From NCBI RefSeq assembly GCF_945957355.1, contig NZ_CAMFKM010000014.1, forward strand, positions 1 through 64,000: DNA of 64,000 nt, in the 5' to 3' direction. Positions within the stretch are counted from its first letter, which is position 1. Each line of letters starts with the position of its first letter. The notes under the pieces were generated by a model. It saw only the letters and a program-made list of their open reading frames with translations, had not been told where the DNA came from and ran no database searches. Of the stretch, positions 1 to 8,463 are shown in pieces. This stretch comes from an uncultured Reyranella sp. GTDB taxonomy: Bacteria; Pseudomonadota; Alphaproteobacteria; Reyranellales; Reyranellaceae. The position numbers and the translations under genes are program-made.

Positions 1-541
1 AGGTCATGTCCCAGCGGCGGTCGGTCAGCGTCTGCTCGAGCAGGTTCTTGAGCGAATCCGTGATCGGATAGGCTGCCTTGAACTTCTCGTGGATCAGACG
101 CTTGTAGCTCTCGACGTGACGGGCCTCGTCCATCACCTGCGTCGCAGCATAGAACTTCGCGTTCATGTCCGGCACGGTGTTGACGATCTTGGCGGTGGCG
201 ATCAGGGCGCCCTGCTCACCGTGCATGAACTGGCAGATGGAATGGCACTGCAGGTTGAAACGCAGCCAGTCCTTCTCCTTGTCGGTCATCTTGTCCCAGA
301 AGGGCGAGCCGTAGATCGGGATCGTCTCGTCGGCCATGCCCATCGGGTTGCCTTCGAACAGCTCCTGGGACCAGTCGATACGGGTGCTGGTGTCCCACTG
401 CTGCTGCTTGCCCTTCTCGTAAAGGTTCAGCAGGTCGGCGGACCCATCCTCGTATTCCCAGTTGAAGGCGATCTCGGTCGCGCCATCGAACTTCCAGTTC
501 GTGATCTCGACCGGCAGCTGATAAATTTTTTGCGTCGTCAT
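1..541 (-). CDS. Ferritin-like di-iron protein, paralog 1 (C-terminus beyond window)
   Basis: The first 180 codons are present; the rest lies left of the window. The reading is a close paralog of the complete protein at 2335-3402, sharing the WEY(D/E)DGS, YEKGKQQQWD, HGEQGAL, DEARH and TLTDRRWDMT blocks. HGEQ and DEARH supply the first Glu and the first E-x-x-H of a two-iron site of the ferritin/ribonucleotide-reductase superfamily. The ATG is preceded by AGGAGG nine bases upstream. It is transcribed away from a ferredoxin reductase. From the family it is probably a redox or oxygenase component; the substrate is unknown. The upstream DNA carries a 25-bp element also found before the second paralog. 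Confidence 0.8.
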   Translation of the reverse strand, partial: MTTQKIYQLPVEITNWKFDGATEIAFNWEYEDGSADLLNLYEKGKQQQWDTSTRIDWSQELFEGNPMGMADETIPIYGSPFWDKMTDKEKDWLRFNLQCHSICQFMHGEQGALIATAKIVNTVPDMNAKFYAATQVMDEARHVESYKRLIHEKFKAAYPITDSLKNLLEQTLTDRRWDMT

Positions 542-587
542 CGGCTCTTGCCTCCTGGCGCTGAACCTTGTCCCATCCCTATGGAGC

Positions 588-612
588 GCCTGAACAATGA
601 CGCTCCGCTCAT
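588..612 (-). promoter_or_regulatory. Shared upstream element, copy 1 (di-iron gene)
   Basis: A 25-bp stretch ending 47 bases before the start codon of the first di-iron gene matches 3439-3463 before the second one at 20 of 25 bases. On the plus strand the core reads ATGACGCYCCGYTCAT, whose outer ATGA/TCAT and inner CG/CG are inverted. It could be a regulator site or a promoter left from the duplication. This is inference from comparing the two copies only. Confidence 0.4.
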
Positions 613-688
613 TTTTCTCGGCGGACGCTAGCACAGTCTGCTAGGAGAGTCCGCCCGGAAATCGGGTATCTGAAGACGAGTTTTTTTG

Positions 689-1711
689 ATGTCCTACAAT
701 CAACTGCGCATCGCCAAGATCATCCAGGAGACGCCGGACGCGCGCTCCTTCGTCCTCGATATCCCGCCCCAACTGGCCGAAAAGTACCGCTACCGCGCCG
801 GCCAGTTCCTGACCTTCCGCGTCCCCCACGCCGACGGCGCCTTCAACCGCTGCTACTCCCTGTCCAGCGCCCCCGAGACCGATGCGTTGCCGAAGGTGAC
901 GATCAAGCGGGTCGCCGGCGGCAAGGGCTCCAACTGGTTCCACGACGGGGTGACGGAAGGCGGCACGCTGGACGTCCTGCCGCCGGCCGGCCGCTTCGTG
1001 CTGGGCGAGGGCGATGCCCCGCTCCTGCTGTTCGGCGGCGGCAGCGGCATCACGCCCATGATGTCGCTGATCAAGAGCGCCCTGAAGAAGGGCAAGCGGC
1101 AGATCAGGCTGTTCTATGCCAACCGAGACAGGCAATCCGTGATCTTCGACGCCGAGTTCGCGGCGCTGCTCGCGGCCCATCCCGGCCGGCTGGAGGTGAT
1201 CCATCACCTCGATGCGACGCAGGGCATCATCAAGCCCGAGGAGATCGTGGCGGCGATGAAGGGCTTCGAGGCAGGCGACGTCTATCTCTGCGGCCCCGGC
1301 CCGTTCATGAAGCTGGTCGAGGAGACGCTGTTCGAGCACGGCATGCCGCACGACAAGGTGCGCATCGAGCGGTTCGAGGCCTCGGGCAACGACGCGGTGC
1401 CGGTCGAGCCCAGCGAGGAAGGCGACGTGATCCCGAGCGAGATCACGATCCATTTCGAGGGCAAGGTGCACAAGGTGCCCTACGCGAAGGGCCAGACGAT
1501 CCTGGAGGCGGCGCGCGCCGGCGGCCTCAACCCGCTCTCTTCCTGCGAAGAAGGATTCTGTGCCTCCTGCGCGGCCAAGCGCATCAAGGGCAAGGTCATC
1601 CTGGCCAAGAACGACATCTATACGACCGAGGATCTCGCCAACGACTGGATCCTGACCTGCCAGGGCCACTGTTTCGGGGCCGAGGTCGAGATCACCTACG
1701 ACGTGGTGTAG
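689..1711 (+). CDS. PaaE-like ferredoxin-NAD(P) reductase with C-terminal 2Fe-2S domain
   Basis: This 340-residue protein has an FAD domain (RCYSLS, residues 54-59), an NAD(P) domain (GGGSGITPM near 116-124 and CGPGPFM near 201-207) and a C-terminal plant-type 2Fe-2S domain with Cys286, Cys291, Cys294 and Cys324. That order is typical of PaaE and related reductases that pass electrons from NAD(P)H to an oxygenase. I use the ATG at 689; a TTG lies one codon earlier. It is divergent from one di-iron paralog and has the other 0.6 kb downstream, so it is a plausible electron donor for them. That pairing is inferred from context only. Confidence 0.88.
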   Translation: MSYNQLRIAKIIQETPDARSFVLDIPPQLAEKYRYRAGQFLTFRVPHADGAFNRCYSLSSAPETDALPKVTIKRVAGGKGSNWFHDGVTEGGTLDVLPPAGRFVLGEGDAPLLLFGGGSGITPMMSLIKSALKKGKRQIRLFYANRDRQSVIFDAEFAALLAAHPGRLEVIHHLDATQGIIKPEEIVAAMKGFEAGDVYLCGPGPFMKLVEETLFEHGMPHDKVRIERFEASGNDAVPVEPSEEGDVIPSEITIHFEGKVHKVPYAKGQTILEAARAGGLNPLSSCEEGFCASCAAKRIKGKVILAKNDIYTTEDLANDWILTCQGHCFGAEVEITYDVV

Positions 1712-1776
1712 CGATCAGCGCCCGGCCCCTCGCCCAGGCGACCATCCTGACCCTGGTCGCCGGCATCGCCGACGCG

Positions 1777-2328
1777 GTGGGCTACGTCACCATGGGCGGC
1801 GTGTTCGCCGCCAACATGACCGGCAACACGGTGCTGGCCGGCATCGACATCGCCAAGGGCAATCATCTCGGCGCGTGGAACCATCTCACGCCGCTGGTCG
1901 CCTTCTTCCCCGGCGCCATGCTGGCCCGCGCGATGGTGCGCCTGTTCAAGGGACCCGTGGCCGGCATCCTGCTCGAAGCGGCGCTGCTCGCGGCCGTCGG
2001 CTTCCTTCCCGTCGGCAAAGAAAATGCGGTGATGATCGTCGCCTTCGCGATGGGACTGCAGGCCTCGACGATCACCAGCTTCGCCGGCCATTCGGTCAGC
2101 ACCGTCGTCGTGACGAGCACCCTGGCCCGGACCGCCGACGCCGCCGTCGACCGGCTATGGCGCGGTGCGGCGATATCCCCGCCCTCGGCCCTCAATACCG
2201 GTCTTCTGGCCCTGACCTGGACGGGCTATCTGGTGGGCGCGGTGATCGGCGGGCTGCTGCTGCCCGCTCTCGCCTGGCCGCTGCTCGTGCCCGCTGCGCT
2301 GCTGGTCCTGATGCTGCCGCTGCTCTGA
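1777..2328 (+). CDS. DUF1275 (YoaK-type) membrane protein, start uncertain
   Basis: The GGVFAANMTGNTVL block is the hallmark of DUF1275 integral membrane proteins, whose function is unknown. Several hydrophobic segments follow, ending in LLVPAALLVLMLPLL. Coding similarity clearly begins upstream of the GTG at 1777: the same frame reads QATILTLVAGIADAV from about 1735, the usual first membrane helix. No ATG, GTG or TTG lies in that frame between the preceding in-frame stop and 1777. The real start may be an unusual codon (for example ATC at 1714 or CTG at 1669), or there may be a sequence error. The gene follows the reductase stop closely, so it is probably co-transcribed. Confidence 0.7.
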   Translation: MGYVTMGGVFAANMTGNTVLAGIDIAKGNHLGAWNHLTPLVAFFPGAMLARAMVRLFKGPVAGILLEAALLAAVGFLPVGKENAVMIVAFAMGLQASTITSFAGHSVSTVVVTSTLARTADAAVDRLWRGAAISPPSALNTGLLALTWTGYLVGAVIGGLLLPALAWPLLVPAALLVLMLPLL

Positions 2329-2334
2329 GCGCGT

Positions 2335-3402
2335 CTAAGCCGTCGCGATCGCCTTCTCGACGAACATCTTCCTGTCGAACTCCTCGGCCACCTTGCCGTC
2401 GTTGGCGAGAACCTCGGCGACATCGATCTTGGCGTAGTCCATCACACCCATATCGGCGAAGGCCTTCTGCACCCTGGGGCCCCACAGGCCGATGTCCTTC
2501 ACCGTCGGCACGATGCGGCTGAACAGGCGGCCGCGGAAGGACTGCATCTGCTTGGAATTGTAGTGGATGTCGTCGAGCACCTTGGCCGGCAGGCCGAGCC
2601 GTTCCCAGACCTCGGACTGGTTGAAGCGGTCGCGCATGAAATAGAGCGCGTCGACCACGAACTCCTCGCGCTCGTCGCGCTCCGCATCCGACAGATGCGG
2701 ATAGTGTTCACGCAGCGCCAGCCGGCCGAAGGAGACGTGGCGCGCCTCGTCCTGCATCACATAGGCATTCACGGCGCCAGCCAGCGTATTGCCGGCCTTG
2801 TCGCGGATCGACTGGAAGGCGGCGAGCGCCAGACCCTCGATCAGCACCTGCATGCCGAGATAGGTCATGTCCCAGCGGCGGTCGGTCAGCGTCTGCTCGA
2901 GCAGCGTCTGCAGCGCCTTGTTGATCGGATAGGCGACCTTGAACTTGTCGTGCAGCAGCCGCTTGTAGGCCTCGACGTGACGCGCCTCGTCCATCACCTG
3001 CGTGGCGCCGTAGAACTTGGCGTTCATGTCGGGAACGGTGCCGACGATCTTGGCGCTGGCGATCAGGGCGCCCTGCTCGCCATGCATGAACTGCGAGATC
3101 GAGTTGGCCTGGAGATGGAGCCTGAGCCAGCTCCGCTCCTTCTCCGTCATCTTGTTCCAGTGATCGGTGCCGTAGATCGAGATCGCCTCGTCCTTCAGCT
3201 CCATCGGATTGTCGGGATTGAGCTCCAGCGACCAGTCCAGCCGCGTGCTGGCATCCCACTGCTGCTGCTTGCCCTTCTCGTAGAGCTCGAGCAACGGCGC
3301 CGAGCCGTCGTCGTATTCCCAGTTGAACAGGAGGTCGGTCGCGCCATCGAACGTCCATTGCGTCACGTCGACGGGCAGGGCGTAGATCCGTTGCGTGGTC
3401 AT
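2335..3402 (-). CDS. Ferritin-like di-iron protein, paralog 2
   Basis: This complete 355-residue protein shows all six expected ligands of a ferritin-superfamily di-iron site: Glu109 (HGEQ), Glu139/His142 (DEARH), Glu189 (LIEGL) and Glu219/His222 (second DEARH). The pattern E, E-x-x-H, E, E-x-x-H is that of di-iron oxygenases and oxidases such as AurF and ribonucleotide reductase R2. No signal peptide is visible, so it is probably cytoplasmic. GGGAGGG lies 7 bases before the ATG. It is a duplicate of the partial gene at 1-541, with a reductase between them. The reaction and substrate cannot be read from sequence; oxygenase activity is an inference. Confidence 0.85.
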   Translation of the reverse strand: MTTQRIYALPVDVTQWTFDGATDLLFNWEYDDGSAPLLELYEKGKQQQWDASTRLDWSLELNPDNPMELKDEAISIYGTDHWNKMTEKERSWLRLHLQANSISQFMHGEQGALIASAKIVGTVPDMNAKFYGATQVMDEARHVEAYKRLLHDKFKVAYPINKALQTLLEQTLTDRRWDMTYLGMQVLIEGLALAAFQSIRDKAGNTLAGAVNAYVMQDEARHVSFGRLALREHYPHLSDAERDEREEFVVDALYFMRDRFNQSEVWERLGLPAKVLDDIHYNSKQMQSFRGRLFSRIVPTVKDIGLWGPRVQKAFADMGVMDYAKIDVAEVLANDGKVAEEFDRKMFVEKAIATA

Positions 3403-3438
3403 GGCATCACCCTCCCAGGGTGGTTCTGGCTTTTGCTT

Positions 3439-3463
3439 GCGTGAAAGATGACGCCCCGTTCAT
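3439..3463 (-). promoter_or_regulatory. Shared upstream element, copy 2 (di-iron gene)
   Basis: This is the counterpart of 588-612, located 37 bases before the start codon of the second di-iron gene. Twenty of 25 bases match. The 16-bp core has ATGA/TCAT ends in inverted orientation. Conservation in non-coding DNA next to both paralogs suggests a shared control site, although recent duplication would also explain it. Confidence 0.4.
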
Positions 3464-3486
3464 CTATTGGCAAGTCCCCACACGAC

Positions 3487-4185
3487 CTATGGCTGAAGGC
3501 GGTAGCCCCCCCGGTCGGTCACCAGGATCGAGGCGCTGGCCGGGTCCTTCTCGATCTTCTGGCGCAGCCGGTAGATATGGGTCTCCAGGGTGTGGGTCGT
3601 GACACCCGCGTTGTAGCCCCATACCTCGTTCAGCAGGACGTCCCGGCCCACCGGCCGGTCGCCGGCGCGAAACAGGTACTTCAGGATCGAGGCTTCCTTG
3701 TCGGTCAGGCGGACTTTCTTCTTTCCGCCCTTCTCCATCAGCAGCTTGCCCGCGGGATGGAATTCGTAGGGGCCGATCGACATGACGGCATCCTCGCTGC
3801 GCTCGTGCTGGCGCAGATGGGCGCGCAGGCGCGCGAGCAGGACGTTGATGCGAAACGGCTTGGTCACATAGTCGTTGGCGCCGGATTCCAGGCCAAGGAT
3901 CGTGTCGGCGTCGCTGTCGGCGGCGGTCAGCATGATGATCGGGGCGCGCACCCCCTCGCGGCGCATCAGCTTGCACAGCTCGCGCCCGTCCATGTCGGGC
4001 AGGCCGATGTCGAGCAGGATGGCGTCGTAATGGGCGAGCTTGGCCTTCTCCAGCCCTTCGGCCGCGGTGCCGACCTGGATGGTGGTAAAACCATCGTAGA
4101 GATCGAGCTGCTCTGCGAGCACCGTGCGCAACGCCTGGTCGTCATCGACCAACAGGATTTTCTTGCCACGATTGTTCACGGACAT
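3487..4185 (-). CDS. OmpR-family response regulator (orphan)
   Basis: The 232-residue protein has an N-terminal receiver domain (ILLVDDD acidic pocket, phosphoacceptor Asp59 in LLDIGLPDMDG, YVTKPF lysine) and a C-terminal winged-helix DNA-binding domain (LTDKEASILKYL, HTLETHIYRLRQKI, GGYRL). It is a two-component transcription regulator. I prefer the ATG at 4185 (MSVNNRGKK); the frame is open to 4212. No histidine kinase gene is adjacent, so partner and targets are unknown. It is transcribed divergently from ribA. Confidence 0.9.
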   Translation of the reverse strand: MSVNNRGKKILLVDDDQALRTVLAEQLDLYDGFTTIQVGTAAEGLEKAKLAHYDAILLDIGLPDMDGRELCKLMRREGVRAPIIMLTAADSDADTILGLESGANDYVTKPFRINVLLARLRAHLRQHERSEDAVMSIGPYEFHPAGKLLMEKGGKKKVRLTDKEASILKYLFRAGDRPVGRDVLLNEVWGYNAGVTTHTLETHIYRLRQKIEKDPASASILVTDRGGYRLQP

Positions 4186-4291
4186 GCGTTCGCTACCTGT
4201 CAGCCATCTCAAAATCTATTCTATCCGGTACGATCTGGGCACAAAAGTGGTTCACTTCGGCGAAATCCCGTGGCGTGATACCTTAAGAGTC

Positions 4292-5455
4292 ATGAATTCC
4301 AATCCAGCCCACTCCCGCAGCGCGTCTGCAGTTGCCGCCGTCGAACGCGCCATGGCGGAGCTCCGTCGTGGAGGCATCGTCGTGCTGCGCGACGCGGAGG
4401 GCGCCGGCGGCCTCGTCATCGCCGCCGAATCCTGCGGTCCGCGTGCGCTGCAGCGTTTGCAGGGCCTCGCCCAGAGCGCCCCGGTGCTGGTCACCACGCG
4501 GCGCCGCGCCGAGGCGATCGGCATGGACATCCCCCCGCACATCGCGGGCGGCATGGGCGAGACCAACATGCCGATCACCATCGACCTGCCGGAGGGCGTC
4601 CCGGTCGACGTCATCCTGCGGCCACACGAGAGCGACAAGACCGGCCGTCACGTGGCCCTTCGCCATCTGTCCCGGCCGGTGGCCAGCCATGCCCCTGGCA
4701 TCGCGCAGGCGTCGATCGAACTCGCCAAGCTCTCGCGCCTCCTGCCGGCGGTCGTCCTGGGACCGCTGACCCGCGATCCGGGCAACAAGCGGCGCGACTG
4801 GGCCCGCGAACAGGATCTCGTCTATGTCGACGCGGCCGACGTGTCGGCCTACGAGGAGACAGCTTCGCGGACGCTGCAACAGGTCGCGCAGGCGCATGTG
4901 CCGCTCGAGGGCGCCGAGAACGCCCGCATCCTGGCCTGGCGCCCCAGCGACGGCGGCAAGGAGCATCTCGCCATCGTCGTCGGCGAGATCGATCCGACCG
5001 AGCCCGTCCTGATCCGCCTCCATTCGGAATGCTTCACCGGCGACCTGCTGGGCTCGCTGCGCTGCGATTGCGGCGTGCAGCTGCGCAGCGCCATTGCGGA
5101 GATCGCGAGGCAGGGATCGGGGGTGCTGCTCTATCTCGCGCAGGAAGGCCGCGGCATCGGCCTCGTCAACAAGCTGCGCGCCTATGAGCTGCAGGACGAC
5201 GGGTTCGACACGATCGACGCCAACGAGCAGCTCGGCTTCGACGCCGACGAACGCATCTATGCGCCGGCCGCCACCATGCTGTCGCGCATGGGCATCCAGC
5301 GCGTGCGGCTCATGACCAACAATCCGGAGAAGATCGCCCAGCTCGAGCGCTACGGCATCGAGGTCACGGCGAGGGTCCCGCATTCCTTCCCGTCCAACGG
5401 GCACAACGAGAACTATCTTCGCACCAAGGCGGAGCGAGCAGGCCACCTGCTCTAA
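4292..5455 (+). CDS. ribA: GTP cyclohydrolase II with degenerate DHBP-synthase-like N-terminus
   Basis: The C-terminal half (about residues 200-387) is a full GTP cyclohydrolase II, the first step of riboflavin synthesis. Zinc cysteines are Cys247, Cys258 and Cys260 (SLRCDCGVQL), followed by EGRGIGLVNKL, the DTIDANEQLGF block and the PHSFPSNGHNENYL tail. The first 200 residues resemble the RibB half of RibBA, but the acidic DxEDREnEGD motif is replaced by RDAEGAGGLVIAAE, so DHBP synthase activity is unlikely. The ATG at 4292 starts the conserved part; the frame is open further upstream to 4124 inside the regulator gene. A separate ribB is expected elsewhere in the genome. Confidence 0.92.
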   Translation: MNSNPAHSRSASAVAAVERAMAELRRGGIVVLRDAEGAGGLVIAAESCGPRALQRLQGLAQSAPVLVTTRRRAEAIGMDIPPHIAGGMGETNMPITIDLPEGVPVDVILRPHESDKTGRHVALRHLSRPVASHAPGIAQASIELAKLSRLLPAVVLGPLTRDPGNKRRDWAREQDLVYVDAADVSAYEETASRTLQQVAQAHVPLEGAENARILAWRPSDGGKEHLAIVVGEIDPTEPVLIRLHSECFTGDLLGSLRCDCGVQLRSAIAEIARQGSGVLLYLAQEGRGIGLVNKLRAYELQDDGFDTIDANEQLGFDADERIYAPAATMLSRMGIQRVRLMTNNPEKIAQLERYGIEVTARVPHSFPSNGHNENYLRTKAERAGHLL

Positions 5456-5477
5456 TAACGACGACTGGAGAGGAAAC

Positions 5478-6710
5478 ATGACCAAGATGCGTCGCCGCGT
5501 TTTCGCGGCCGGTAGTGCTGCGTTCGCGTTCTCGCCGTATATCGTGTCTGCCCAGAAGAAGTACGACACCGGCGCCACCGACAAGGAGATCAAGCTCGGG
5601 CACACCAATCCATACAGCGGACCGCTCTCGGCCTACGGCACCATCGGCAAGGCGATCGAAGCCTACTGGAAGATGGTGAACGACAAGGGCGGCATCAACG
5701 GCCGCAAGATCAACTTCATCACCTACGACGACGGCTTCGTGCCGCCCAAGACCGTCGAGATGGTCCGCAAGCTGGTCGAGGACGACAAGGTCTTCGCGAT
5801 CTTCCAGCTGCTCGGCACGCCGACCAACACGGTCGTACAGAAGTATCTGAACCAGAAGAAGGTGCCGCAGCTCTTCGTGGCAACCGGCGCCTCGAAGTGG
5901 GGCATGCCCAAGGAGTTCCCGTGGACCATGGGGTGGCAGCCCGACTATCACACCGAGGCGGCGATCTACGCCAAGCACGTCCTGGCCAAGCACAAGGACA
6001 ATCTCAAGGACCTGCGCATCGGCATAATCTACCAGAATGACGATTCCGGTAAGGATTACAGCGGCGGGTTCCTGGCGGGCCTCGGCAAGGAGAACGAAAA
6101 GTACGTTACCGCCAAGGTGAGCTACGAGGTCACCGACCCCACCGTCGACAGCCAGATCATCCAGATCAAGAGCTCCGGCGCCAACGTCTTCTTCAACGAC
6201 TGCGCGCCCAAGGCCGCGGCGCAGGCCATCCGCAAGGTGGCCGACCTCGGCTGGAAGCCCGACCATTATCTCGCCAACGTCTCGGCCTCCGTGGCCGCGG
6301 TGCTGAAGCCGGCTGGCTTCGACAACAGCAAGGGCATCATCACCGCGTCCTATCTCAAGGACGCCACCGACACGCAGTGGGTCAACGACGCGGACTACAA
6401 GGAATGGGACGCGTGGATGAAGAAGTACCTGCCCGATGCCAATCCCGCCGATTCGGGCAACGTCTACGCCTATGCCGTCTCCTCCACGATGCGGCACTGC
6501 CTCGAGGCCTGCGGCGACAACCTGACACGCGAGAACCTGATGAAGCAGGCCGCCAGCATGAAGAAGCTGGTCGTGCCGATGCTGCTGCCCGGCATCACGA
6601 TCAACACCAGTCCGACGGACTTCTATCCCATCCAGTCGGTTCGCCTCTCCGCCTTCGACGGCGAGACGTGGAAGCTGTTCGGCGACGTGCTGAGCAACGA
6701 AGGCGCCTAG
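5478..6710 (+). CDS. Branched-chain-amino-acid-type ABC substrate-binding protein
   Basis: The protein (410 residues) starts with an RR-containing leader (MTKMRRRVFAAGSAAFAFS, cleavage after VSA likely), then a type I periplasmic binding fold of the LivJ/Peripla_BP_6 kind: IKLGHTNPYSGPLSAYG near residue 38, NDKGGINGRKI, and a VSSTMRHCLEACG helix near the C-terminus. GAGAGGAAAC precedes the ATG. It would bind a small ligand (amino acid, amide or aromatic acid) in the periplasm. No matching permease or ATPase genes are next to it, so the transporter is either elsewhere or shared. Confidence 0.88.
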   Translation: MTKMRRRVFAAGSAAFAFSPYIVSAQKKYDTGATDKEIKLGHTNPYSGPLSAYGTIGKAIEAYWKMVNDKGGINGRKINFITYDDGFVPPKTVEMVRKLVEDDKVFAIFQLLGTPTNTVVQKYLNQKKVPQLFVATGASKWGMPKEFPWTMGWQPDYHTEAAIYAKHVLAKHKDNLKDLRIGIIYQNDDSGKDYSGGFLAGLGKENEKYVTAKVSYEVTDPTVDSQIIQIKSSGANVFFNDCAPKAAAQAIRKVADLGWKPDHYLANVSASVAAVLKPAGFDNSKGIITASYLKDATDTQWVNDADYKEWDAWMKKYLPDANPADSGNVYAYAVSSTMRHCLEACGDNLTRENLMKQAASMKKLVVPMLLPGITINTSPTDFYPIQSVRLSAFDGETWKLFGDVLSNEGA

Positions 6711-6805
6711 AACCGTGACAGGCCGCCCCACCGCAGGCGCTTCGCGGTGGACTGGCATGGCGGATGCTTCGTGCGGTTTCAGACCGACCGGAGCCGCACC
6801 TGCCG

Positions 6806-8272
6806 ATGCCCATCAAACTGACCCGCCGCCGCACTCTTCTCGCCGCGGCGGGCGCTTCCGCCCTGGCGGCAGCGACCTACGGATCGGCCCATACGGCTTC
6901 CAGAACCACCCCGAGCCCGCGCCGGTTGGCAGCGGGCTTTCCCGATGGCTTTAGCTGGGGCACGGCGACCTCGGCCTATCAGGTCGAGGGCGCCGCCTAC
7001 GCGGACGGCCGCGGCCCGTCGATCTGGGACACCTTCACCCGGGAGCCGGGACGGATTCGCGACGGCTCGACCGGCGATGTCAGCGTCGACCACTATCATC
7101 GCTACAAGGAAGACGTGGCATTGATGAAGGCGATGGGGACCCGCACCTATCGCTTCTCGATCGCCTGGCCGCGCGTCTTCCCCGAGGGACGAGGCGCCGC
7201 CAACCCCAAGGGCCTCGATTTCTACGACCGGCTGGTCGATGAACTTCTCGCCGCCGGCATCGAACCCTACGCGACGCTCTATCACTGGGACCTGCCGCAG
7301 GCTCTGCAGGATCGCGGCGGCTGGGAAGCACGCGACACCGCCCAGGCCTTCGGGGACTACGCGGCCCACGTCGCGGGCCGCCTCACCGATCGCGTCCGCC
7401 ACGTGTTCACGATCAACGAGATGCAGACCTTCATCGAGCAGGGCCACGAGACCGGGAACTTCGCCCCGGGCCTCAAGCTGCCGCGCGGACGATTGAACCA
7501 GGTCCGTCACCACGCGGTGCTGGCGCATGGGCTGGCCGTGCAGGCGGTGCGCGCCAGCGGCTGCCTCGGCACGAAGGTGGGCCCCGCCGAAAACATCGCC
7601 ACGGCGCTGCCGGCCGTCGAGACGATCGAGAACATCAAGGCGGCGGAGCTGGCGACGCGCGAGCTGAACGCACCCTACCTCACGGTGATGATGGAGGGCC
7701 GCTACACCGACGCCTGGCTCGCAAAGGCTGGTCGCGACGCGCCACGCTTCACCGACGGAGAACTGAAGATCATCTCCAGCAAGGTCGATTTCGTCGGCCT
7801 GAACGTGTACGCGCCGAGCCAGTATGTGCTGGCGAGCGAGGCGGCACCGGGCTTCACCCCGGTGCCTTTCCCGTCCTCGCACCCGCACATGGCCTCGTCC
7901 TGGCTCCTGCTGGGACCGGAAGCGCTGTACTGGGCGCCGCGTCACGCCGCCCGGCTCTGGCCGGTGAAGGACATCTTCATCACTGAGAACGGTGCGTCGG
8001 CGGCGGACGAGCCGACGCTGGACGGTGCGGTCCATGACGTCGACCGCGTGATGTACCTGCGAAACTGCCTGATGCACCTGCAGCGCGCGACGGCAGAGGG
8101 CATTCCGGTCCGCGGCTACTTCCTGTGGAGCCTGCTCGACAATTTCGAATGGGCCGATGGTTACGCGACGCGGTTCGGTCTCGTGCATGTCGACTATGCC
8201 ACGCAGAAGCGGACACCCAAGCTCAGCGCCGCCTTCTATCGCGAAGTCATTTCGCGCAACGCGTTGGCATGA
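6806..8272 (+). CDS. Exported glycoside hydrolase family 1 (beta-glucosidase-like)
   Basis: The 488-residue enzyme has the GH1 opening FSWGTATSAYQVEGA, an acid/base glutamate (Glu205) in TINEM and the nucleophile Glu394 in FITENGA, with FLWSLLDNFEWADGY near the end. The usual T-x-NEP motif is NEM here, a small departure. The N-terminus MPIKLTRRRTLLAAAGASAL looks like a twin-arginine leader, so the enzyme probably acts outside the cytoplasm, which is less common for GH1. The frame is open to 6764, but the ATG at 6806 puts the leader at the start. No sugar transporter or regulator is adjacent. Confidence 0.88.
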   Translation: MPIKLTRRRTLLAAAGASALAAATYGSAHTASRTTPSPRRLAAGFPDGFSWGTATSAYQVEGAAYADGRGPSIWDTFTREPGRIRDGSTGDVSVDHYHRYKEDVALMKAMGTRTYRFSIAWPRVFPEGRGAANPKGLDFYDRLVDELLAAGIEPYATLYHWDLPQALQDRGGWEARDTAQAFGDYAAHVAGRLTDRVRHVFTINEMQTFIEQGHETGNFAPGLKLPRGRLNQVRHHAVLAHGLAVQAVRASGCLGTKVGPAENIATALPAVETIENIKAAELATRELNAPYLTVMMEGRYTDAWLAKAGRDAPRFTDGELKIISSKVDFVGLNVYAPSQYVLASEAAPGFTPVPFPSSHPHMASSWLLLGPEALYWAPRHAARLWPVKDIFITENGASAADEPTLDGAVHDVDRVMYLRNCLMHLQRATAEGIPVRGYFLWSLLDNFEWADGYATRFGLVHVDYATQKRTPKLSAAFYREVISRNALA

Positions 8273-8463
8273 GTGGACAGCAAATCGCAGGCCATAAAAC
8301 AGGTTTGGTCGCGATGACCCGGAAATAGGATTCGTTTCTGCTTTGCCGTCGAAACTTGGAAACGGTTTTCGCGCATGTAAGCATCGCTACCTAATATAAG
8401 AATTCCTGACGTGCCCGCTGTGCCAAGATGGGCAACGCTGTGAACGGCGAGAGGGGGAATGAA

